Both the position numbers and the translations under genes were made by a program. From DATNPH01 sp036703315 (lineage in GTDB: Bacteria > Cyanobacteriota > Cyanobacteriia > Cyanobacteriales > Coleofasciculaceae): a stretch of DNA of 64,000 nucleotides. Each line of letters starts with the position of its first letter. Position 1 is the first letter of the stretch. This document shows, one piece after another, positions 7,314 through 14,076 of the stretch. Below the pieces are notes generated by a model, which did not search any database, had not been told where the DNA came from, and saw nothing but the letters and a program-made list of their open reading frames with translations. The stretch is from NCBI GenBank assembly GCA_036703315.1, contig DATNPH010000146.1, positions 1 to 64,000 of the forward strand, in the 5' to 3' direction.

Positions 7314-9791
7314 CTATGAAATGTATTGTTCGACCAGTTTCAATATTTTTTGTTCTTCAAACTCATGGGTGAGTTCTATCAACTTGTTGGCAAAGGTAAC
7401 ATATTCAGAATTTAATTGCCTCAGACGGGTAGCTTCCGCTTCAACGCCTGCAATATCACCGATCTGGGCAGCTTGATATAAAACAACAAGTTGAGAGGGA
7501 GGCGGAGCAATTAATTGCTCCGCCTCTTGTTGATTTGTTTGTGATACTTCAAACGCTTCGGTGAACCAAACTACTCCTAAATGATTGTGTATTTTTTCTA
7601 GCAGTTCTTCTGATTGAATGGGTTTTGATATAAAGTCATTACAACCAGCTTCCCGGCTTTTTTGCTGGTTACTCTCTGATACCGAAGCACTTGAGGCAAT
7701 CATCGGTGTGTATTGACACTCAGGTAAGCGACGCAGGCATTGTGTCATTTCAAACCCATCCATCACTGGCATCATCAGGTTGGTGATGATTAAATCCGGT
7801 TTCAGCTGGATAGCTTTTTCGATACCTTCTTGTCCATTTACTGCCTCGCTGACTTCAAAGCCAATAGGTTCCAATAGGCTAGTAATGACTGAACGATTGG
7901 CAAAAGCGTCATCGACAACCAGGATTTTTCGGGTTTCCCCTTGAAAGCCAACAATTCTTTCCAAAGAGTTTACCGAAGCCGAGGCTATCTCTGTTGAGGC
8001 AAGCGGCAGATCGACATCAAGGCGAAATATACTACCTTTCCCTAAGGTACTCTCAACAGCAAGTTCACCTCCGATTAGCGAGACAAGATTTTTGGTAATT
8101 GCTAATCCTAAGCCAATTCCTTCTACCTTACACGCACTATCTCCCACTCGCTCAAACGGCAAGAATATTTTTGATAGTTGTTCGGGAGTCATCCCAATAC
8201 CAGTATCTTCAATTTGGAAACGAAGCTTTGTGATTGGGAGTTGAGAATTGGCAATTGGAAATTGGGTTGATTCCTCTATATTCTCCATGTGCGATTCCCC
8301 ATGCCCTAACACCTCAATCTTAAAAGTAACACTGCCAGTCTCTGTAAACTTGATGGCATTACTCAAAAGGTTACTTAGCACTTGCCGAAGTCGCTTTTCG
8401 TCAGCGCGAATAGCTGTAGGTAGTTTGGAATTGGGTTGGTAGACAAAGCTAAGTTGTTTTTGTTCGGCGCGGAGGCGAAAAATTTGTTGAATATTAGAAA
8501 GGAATGTAGGAAAATAAAACTCTGTGGAGATGAGTTCCATTTTTTGAGCCTCGATCTTGGCGATATCTAGAAGGTCGTTAATCAGGGTGAGGAGGTGGAG
8601 ACCGCACTGGTAAATGATATTAATAGCACTTTGTTGTTTGGGAGTTGCGGTTATATCGCATTGCAGGAGTTGTGCGTATCCCAGAATGCCATTTAGAGGG
8701 TTGCGAAGTTCATGACTCGTGTTAGCGATAAACTCGTTCTTGCTACGGTTGGCAACTTCTGCTGCTTCCAAAGCTTTTTGCAGTACTGCTTCCGTTTCCT
8801 TGCGATCGCTAATGTCCTGTACCGTCCCAAAGAGTTTAATCACCCTACCTTCAGCATCTTTAGTCGTTTGTCTTTTGACAAAAATATATCGGAGAGAACT
8901 ATCAGGACGCACAATCCGTAGTTCAAACTCATCATCTTTTCCAGATGCAATTATTTCTTCTATTGATTTTGACCACGATTCCCGCTCATCGGCATGAATT
9001 AGGTTTTGAAGTAACTCAAAACTTGGTTTTCCCTGTTCAAGTTCAAATCCAAAAATCCGGAATAATTCCTCACTCCAAGTGAGGGTTTGCGTAACTAAAT
9101 CATATTCAAAACTACCTAAGTGAGCTAATCTTTGAGCTTCTGCTAGCCGGGCTTGTTTTATTGTTAATTCTCGAGTGCGCTCTTCTACTCTCGCCTCTAG
9201 AATCTGTGAATAATTTTTCTCTTGCTGATAAAGCTGTTTATTTTCTTGAGAAAGTCTTTCTAGTTCTAATTTTAAACTATCCAGCTTTGTAATGGCACTA
9301 AATGTTCTAAGAGCTGTTACAACAGTTGTTAATAATTTTTGTTTGGTTAATTCAGTTTTTATCTTATAGTCATTGATATCATAATCAAAAACTACTACAT
9401 TTTCTGGACATTTACCGGGTTGTCCTGTACGCACAACAATTTGTATAAAATTATCTTTTAATGTAGAGCGAATATAGTTAATAATCTCTAAACCAGAATC
9501 ATCTTTTTCCATGACTACATCAAGTAAAATCACAGCAATATCTGGATTTAATTTAATTAATTGTTTAGCTTCTTCGCCTGAGTAGGCATCAATAAACACT
9601 AGTAGTCTTTCTTCAAAACTAAAATTTTTTAGTGCTAGTTTAGTAACATCGTGAACCTCTGGCTCATCGTCTACTATGAGAATTTTCCAGGTGTCTTCTG
9701 TTGATGACTGCTCAGGTTCGTCTTCTCGAAAAAGTAAAACATCACGTTCATCATTCTGAAAAAAAGAATAGTTTTGATTAGAATCCAGCAT
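7314..9791 (-). CDS. Hybrid histidine kinase (REC-PAS-HisKA-HATPase-pseudoREC)
   Basis: 825 residues. The N-terminal receiver (about 35-160, D91 in VILLDVVME) is followed by NDYKIKTELT...VVTALR, the pattern seen where receivers join DUF3369-type regions. A coiled coil, a PAS/PAC domain (about 225-335), HisKA with H360 in TSHELRNPLNG, HATPase_c and a second receiver follow. In that second receiver the phospho-acceptor position is Asn671 (LIITNLMMP, codon AAC) instead of Asp, while other receiver residues are kept. It should therefore not accept phosphate normally. The C-terminus is a helical tail shared with the neighbouring kinases. The start overlaps the end of the upstream 412-residue gene by 14 bp, and the stop lies 8 bp before the 1625-residue gene. 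Confidence 0.92.
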   Translation of the reverse strand: MLDSNQNYSFFQNDERDVLLFREDEPEQSSTEDTWKILIVDDEPEVHDVTKLALKNFSFEERLLVFIDAYSGEEAKQLIKLNPDIAVILLDVVMEKDDSGLEIINYIRSTLKDNFIQIVVRTGQPGKCPENVVVFDYDINDYKIKTELTKQKLLTTVVTALRTFSAITKLDSLKLELERLSQENKQLYQQEKNYSQILEARVEERTRELTIKQARLAEAQRLAHLGSFEYDLVTQTLTWSEELFRIFGFELEQGKPSFELLQNLIHADERESWSKSIEEIIASGKDDEFELRIVRPDSSLRYIFVKRQTTKDAEGRVIKLFGTVQDISDRKETEAVLQKALEAAEVANRSKNEFIANTSHELRNPLNGILGYAQLLQCDITATPKQQSAINIIYQCGLHLLTLINDLLDIAKIEAQKMELISTEFYFPTFLSNIQQIFRLRAEQKQLSFVYQPNSKLPTAIRADEKRLRQVLSNLLSNAIKFTETGSVTFKIEVLGHGESHMENIEESTQFPIANSQLPITKLRFQIEDTGIGMTPEQLSKIFLPFERVGDSACKVEGIGLGLAITKNLVSLIGGELAVESTLGKGSIFRLDVDLPLASTEIASASVNSLERIVGFQGETRKILVVDDAFANRSVITSLLEPIGFEVSEAVNGQEGIEKAIQLKPDLIITNLMMPVMDGFEMTQCLRRLPECQYTPMIASSASVSESNQQKSREAGCNDFISKPIQSEELLEKIHNHLGVVWFTEAFEVSQTNQQEAEQLIAPPPSQLVVLYQAAQIGDIAGVEAEATRLRQLNSEYVTFANKLIELTHEFEEQKILKLVEQYIS
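8229..8312. repeat. Repeat-like insertion in the ATPase domain of the 825-residue kinase
   Basis: Repeated ATTGGGA/AATTGGC/AATTGGA heptamer-like units are read in frame between the strand FKIEVL and the G1-box strand LRFQIEDTGIGM. This is the same loop that is expanded in the other kinases. Confidence 0.55.
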
Positions 9792-11016
9792 AAATCATAC
9801 TCCTATCCTCTATAGGTAATGTAATGATGAATGTGGTGCCAGTACCTACCTTACTTTCACACTGGATAGTACCCTTAAATTTTTGAATGACGAGATTGTA
9901 AACAATATGCAAGCCTAAACCCGTACTACCTTGCATCCTGTTTGTAGTAAAAAAAGGGTTAAAAATTTTGCTCAAGTTTTCTGGATTGATGCCTTTACCA
10001 TCATCCGCATATTGCAATATAAATCGCTCTCCCTCAACTTTAAAATCCATGAAAATCTGTCCCGAATCAGCTTCATCGTAAGCATGAATCAAAGAATTCA
10101 TAACTAAATTAGTCACAATTTGTGATAAGGCTCCTGGATAACTGTGCAACGTGAGATTTTCATCTCCTGTAATTTTGATAGTGTATTTAATCTTTTTTAG
10201 TTCTCCGATTAAAGAGAGCATTATCTCTTCTAGGTACTCTTTTATCTTAAAATCGCGTTTTGCCTCACTAGACTGATCCACGGCGACTTGTTTGAAACTT
10301 TGAATAAGATTAACGGCACGACCGAGGTTAGCTAAAAGCAGACGACTACTCTCTGTTGCTGTATCTAAAAACGTTTCTAAATCAGAGCGTTTTATTTTGC
10401 CACTTCTATAAGTATTTGAAAATTTTGTAGTATCTTCTGACAACACGGAAGCTGCTGTTACACTAATACCCAGAGGAGTATTAATTTCGTGAGCAACACC
10501 AGCCACTAAATTTCCCAAGGCTGCCATTTTTTCTGACTCAATCAATTGAGTTTGAGTAATTTTGAGTTGTTTCAATGTTTTGGCTAATTCATCATTTTTA
10601 TCTTCCAGACCCTTCTGCAAATTTCGTATAGCTAAGTGCGTTTCCACACGAGCCAAAACCTCTTCAACTTGAAATGGTTTTGTGATGTAATCTACCCCAC
10701 CAATGGCAAAAGCTTTTACTTTATCTAGCACTTCATTGATGGCACTGATAAAGATAACGGGAATTTCACTAGTAATGTCATCCGCTTTTAACTGTTCACA
10801 AACTTCATAGCCATCCATATTAGGCATTAAAATATCCAGCAAAATTAAATCAGGAGGTTCTGTCCGTGCTGCTGAGAGTGCCATAGGCCCATTAGAAGCA
10901 GGACGAACTTTATACTCCCTCGCGATCAATAGGTTGACTAAAAGACGCAAATTAGCAACTGTATCATCAACAACTAAAATATTCGCTTTATAGTCATCTG
11001 TTTGTTTAAGATTCAT
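9778..11016 (-). CDS. Hybrid response regulator-histidine kinase (REC-HisKA-HATPase)
   Basis: 412 residues. Receiver about 10-130 with D61 in LILLDILMP, short coiled coil, HisKA-type H176 in VAGVAHEINTP, then HATPase_c with an N-box (QIVTNLVMNSLIHAYDE), G1 (YADDGKGI) and G2 (GSTGLGLHI). It has the same plan as the 505-residue kinase at the operon end, but with a compact ATPase domain lacking the repeat-like loop insertion. The kinase core resembles the class with HEINTPLG. It is soluble, with no sensory domain besides the receiver. The 3' end overlaps the next kinase by 14 bp; the gap to the upstream kinase is 88 bp. Confidence 0.92.
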   Translation of the reverse strand: MNLKQTDDYKANILVVDDTVANLRLLVNLLIAREYKVRPASNGPMALSAARTEPPDLILLDILMPNMDGYEVCEQLKADDITSEIPVIFISAINEVLDKVKAFAIGGVDYITKPFQVEEVLARVETHLAIRNLQKGLEDKNDELAKTLKQLKITQTQLIESEKMAALGNLVAGVAHEINTPLGISVTAASVLSEDTTKFSNTYRSGKIKRSDLETFLDTATESSRLLLANLGRAVNLIQSFKQVAVDQSSEAKRDFKIKEYLEEIMLSLIGELKKIKYTIKITGDENLTLHSYPGALSQIVTNLVMNSLIHAYDEADSGQIFMDFKVEGERFILQYADDGKGINPENLSKIFNPFFTTNRMQGSTGLGLHIVYNLVIQKFKGTIQCESKVGTGTTFIITLPIEDRSMIYAGF

Positions 11017-11104
11017 TCCTGTTCAGCGTCGATGAGGAATAGGGAATGAAAATAATTCTAGCGATTACTTATTCTCTACTACCAACAAACTATAAACAAA
11101 CTGA

Positions 11105-13150
11105 TTAAATAAGCTTCATTTCATAAGATTGTTGAATTAACGTTAAAATTTCGTCATACTTAAAGTCAGCGGCTAGTAGGGATAACCTAGAGGCTAGGGA
11201 AGCATCATAGGTATGGATTTGTGCAATCAAACTATCTATCCTATCCATATCAATGCGGATTGCTGCCTGTTGTAAGTTGGTCACTAATTCGGTTGGTAGA
11301 GTGGCAAAGGCGAACCCAATTGGAGAATTTTGGCTCTGTGTGTATTGTTGCCGTGAGTCAGTCGCTTCCTCGTAGACATAACGCACTCCTAGATGTTTAT
11401 GCATCATGTCGAAGATGTCTGCCTCTCGAAAGGGCTTGCGAACAAAATCCTCGCAACCCCCTGAGAGGATAACGGCTCTTTCCTCCTCTAAGACACTAGC
11501 CGTCAGAGCGATAATGGCAGTGGCTTGACCTTTGGTGGTAGCTTTGATGCGTTTAGTGGCTTCGTAGCCATCCATCATCGGCATCCGCATATCCATCCAG
11601 ATTAAGTGTGGCTCCCAGTTTTCCCAGGTAGCGATCGCCTCTTCACCGTTGCTAGCTTCCTTAAGTTCAAAGCCAAGAGGATTGAGGAGTTTCATTAACA
11701 GTTGACGGTTGCTCCATTTGTCATCAACAATCAAAATCCGATAACGAGGTTGATTGGGTTCTAAGGCAATAATCCGACCTGTTGGCTGGTGAGTTTTAAT
11801 TGCGGCAGCATCAACCCTGCTGACTTGAATATCAAATTTGAAGATGCTGCCGCGTCCCACTTGGGAGCTAACAGTCATTTCACCCCCCATTAATTTCACA
11901 AACTTGCGGCTAATCGCTAATCCCAAACCTGTTCCTTCCTGTGCTTCTTTTCCAGCTTGGGTTTGCACAAACGCTTCAAACAGGCTGTCTAGTTCATCGG
12001 GAGCAATGCCAACACCTGTGTCTTCTACTTCAAAGGTTAGTGTTGTTTGTATTTCAGCTTCACTTTTGACTGTTGAGTGCGCCGGGTTCGAGACGCAGGT
12101 TCCCGAACATGGAGGCGCGCCCGGAGGGTTTTGACTGTTTACTTTCAAAGACACACCTCCCTGTTTCGTAAACTTGAGAGCATTGTTGAGCAGGTTAATT
12201 AAGACTTGGCGTAATTTAACGTCATCAGTTCGTACATATTGGGGAACATCGGAAGCGTGGTCAAAAACTAGCTGCAATCCTTTATCATCTGCCTTGAGGC
12301 GAAACAGATCATCTAACTCATCAAGAAGGCGATAGAGGTCGAAGTCATTTTCGTTGAGGGTGGTGCCTCCGGCTTCAATTTTGGATAAATCAAGAACGTT
12401 GTTGATTAGGGTGAGTAGGTGTTCACCACTACTCCTGATAATGCCGACATTTTCTTGATGTTCCGAGGGTAAGGTTTGGCTCCTCGTCATCAGTTGGGCG
12501 AAGCCAAGAATAGCGTTGAGGGGCGATCGCAATTCATGGCTCATGTTGGCGAGAAATTCACTTTTAGCTTGGTTGGCGGCTTGAGCGACTGACTCGGCTT
12601 GTTTTCGCTCCTCAACTTCCTGCTCAAGTTCATTATTTAACTGATCTATATTTCGAGCAGCAAGTCGCAGTTCAATTTCATCGATCACGACTGCCGCTAG
12701 GTCTTTGAGAACTTCAAGCTCCTCTGGTGAAATAGAGCGTGGCTGCTTGTCAATGACGCACAGCGTGCCCAAGTTATAACCATCATGAGTTGTCAATGGA
12801 GCGGCGGCATAGAAGCGCAAGCCAAACTCGCCGGCAACCAGGGGGTTAGCCAAAGAACGCACATCTTGGCTAGCGTCTGTTATCACATAGAACTCTGGAG
12901 AGAGAATAGCTGAAGCACATAGTCCTGGGCAATGGTCAATCTGCTGAACATCTAGACCGTGATGAGACTTGAACCAAATGCGATCGCTGTCTACCAAACT
13001 GACAACGGCAATTGGCACTTTGAGAAGTCTGGCAGCCATTGAGGTAATACGGTCAAAAGAGCCATCTGGGGGAGTATCCAGAATGTTATAACGCCGCAGG
13101 GCTTTGAGGCGCTCAGTTTCACTCAAAAGGCTTGGTGGATTATTGTTCAT
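11105..13150 (-). CDS. GAF-domain hybrid histidine kinase (GAF-HisKA-HATPase-REC)
   Basis: First gene of the kinase operon. The ATG at 13150 gives 681 residues beginning MNNNPPSLLSETERLKAL, where family similarity begins; an in-frame TTG at 13231 would add 27 residues. A GAF domain (about 20-165, NILDTPPDGSFDRIT at its start) is followed by a coiled coil, HisKA with H205 in MSHELRSPLNA, HATPase_c with VEDTGVGI and GTGLGLAI, a receiver (D520 in LIWMDMRMP) and a helical tail. The GAF is of the type that precedes many soluble sensors, and no bilin-binding Cys motif is evident. A repeat-like insertion (12064-12139) expands the ATPase loop. Confidence 0.92.
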   Translation of the reverse strand: MNNNPPSLLSETERLKALRRYNILDTPPDGSFDRITSMAARLLKVPIAVVSLVDSDRIWFKSHHGLDVQQIDHCPGLCASAILSPEFYVITDASQDVRSLANPLVAGEFGLRFYAAAPLTTHDGYNLGTLCVIDKQPRSISPEELEVLKDLAAVVIDEIELRLAARNIDQLNNELEQEVEERKQAESVAQAANQAKSEFLANMSHELRSPLNAILGFAQLMTRSQTLPSEHQENVGIIRSSGEHLLTLINNVLDLSKIEAGGTTLNENDFDLYRLLDELDDLFRLKADDKGLQLVFDHASDVPQYVRTDDVKLRQVLINLLNNALKFTKQGGVSLKVNSQNPPGAPPCSGTCVSNPAHSTVKSEAEIQTTLTFEVEDTGVGIAPDELDSLFEAFVQTQAGKEAQEGTGLGLAISRKFVKLMGGEMTVSSQVGRGSIFKFDIQVSRVDAAAIKTHQPTGRIIALEPNQPRYRILIVDDKWSNRQLLMKLLNPLGFELKEASNGEEAIATWENWEPHLIWMDMRMPMMDGYEATKRIKATTKGQATAIIALTASVLEEERAVILSGGCEDFVRKPFREADIFDMMHKHLGVRYVYEEATDSRQQYTQSQNSPIGFAFATLPTELVTNLQQAAIRIDMDRIDSLIAQIHTYDASLASRLSLLAADFKYDEILTLIQQSYEMKLI
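12064..12139. repeat. Insertion flanked by 11-bp direct repeats inside the ATPase domain
   Basis: TTTTGACTGTT occurs at 12064-12074 and 12129-12139. Between them lies GC-rich sequence with GCGCC...GGCGC palindromic parts. The segment is translated in frame as a Pro/Cys/Ser-rich loop before FEVEDTGVGI. The direct repeats look like a scar of insertion or slippage. Confidence 0.65.
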
Positions 13151-13576
13151 TGGCACGTTCTGGATGGCTAGTAAGGGTTTTAAGCGGATTGGCAGCGAAT
13201 TGGTGGATGGCAACAGGGAATTTTGGAACAAATCTAACAGAGAAGTTATTCTTGGAAAACTCAGGATGGGAGCTGATCTAAGCCGTTATCGCGATTCTCA
13301 CTGGCATGGAATACAGAGATCCTGGGAAAGGGACAAGGGAGATAAGCAGGACAAGGGGGTAGGGGTGTATTGTACTCAACCGAGAACCGCTATATTTAGG
13401 AGTTTGATTTCTACTTTTGCATACCCAGATAAGCGATCGCCTCAGTTAAGATGCCTCTAAGCATTTAAGCTAATCAAGTAAACTGCAAACATCTTCTGCT
13501 AACGCTCCAGAGAATTCCCCAGATCGAAATTTTTTTCTTTGCATGAATGATGGCAAAAGCAGCGAGTTGTAAAAAT
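13151..13576. other. Leader and spacer upstream of the kinase operon
   Basis: Contains an AGGGACAAGGGAGATAAG-type low-complexity run near 13325 and one HIP1-like site near 13434. No convincing promoter, ORF or RNA gene could be recognised; the promoter of the kinase operon is presumably here. Confidence 0.4.
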
Positions 13577-13709
13577 GGCGTTGCTGAATAACAATATAAT
13601 TTCCGGCAGATCCCCAACTTCTGAATCAGATTCATCCCCCAGCAATCAAGGTTTCAACAAAGAAGTCGGGGATCTGAGTTGTCTTTTCATACTTGTGATC
13701 AGCAACGCC
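13577..13709. mobile_element. MITE-like element with 11-bp terminal inverted repeats
   Basis: GGCGTTGCTGA at 13577-13587 is the exact inverse of TCAGCAACGCC at 13699-13709. Inside, a second inverted pair (GATCCCCAACTTCT and AGAAGTCGGGGATC) makes a long nested hairpin. At 133 bp and without coding capacity, it fits a miniature inverted-repeat element or an IS remnant. No target-site duplication is evident. Confidence 0.65.
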
Positions 13710-13770
13710 GTAGAAATAAAGGATATTGTTAGCGTCGTTGCAAGCTAGCACGATTCCCTCTTTGGACCAA

Positions 13771-13956
13771 GAAAGGCAGAGGGCTCTTATGCAGGAGGAA
13801 GAAGGAATGCCTTCGTCCTTTGCCCACGACCCAAGGGAGTAAGGGTATCAAGCCCCTGGCAAATCTTCGATTTGGTGGCTCCCAATCGGCAGGGGTTAGA
13901 ATCCCCTTCTAATGGGTTACATAAGAGCCTTCTGCCTTCATTCTTCTGCCTTCTTC
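13771..13956. repeat. Dispersed palindromic element, copy 1
   Basis: The left arm begins GAAAGGCAGAGGGCTCTTATG. The right arm, near 13920-13939, is its near inverse. The interior contains AGTAAGGGTATCAAGCCCC and CAAATCTTCGATTTGGTGG, clearly related to the copy at 33555. The element lies just upstream of ileS and has no ORF. Confidence 0.65.
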
Positions 13957-14076
13957 AATGTCTATACCCCTCCGCAGAGCCACGACAATATTGTGTCCTC
14001 AGGCGATTCCCGGGTCTTCTCAGGGAATTAGATAAAATAAAATGATTATCCCTCCACTATATTTAACCTGTAGACT

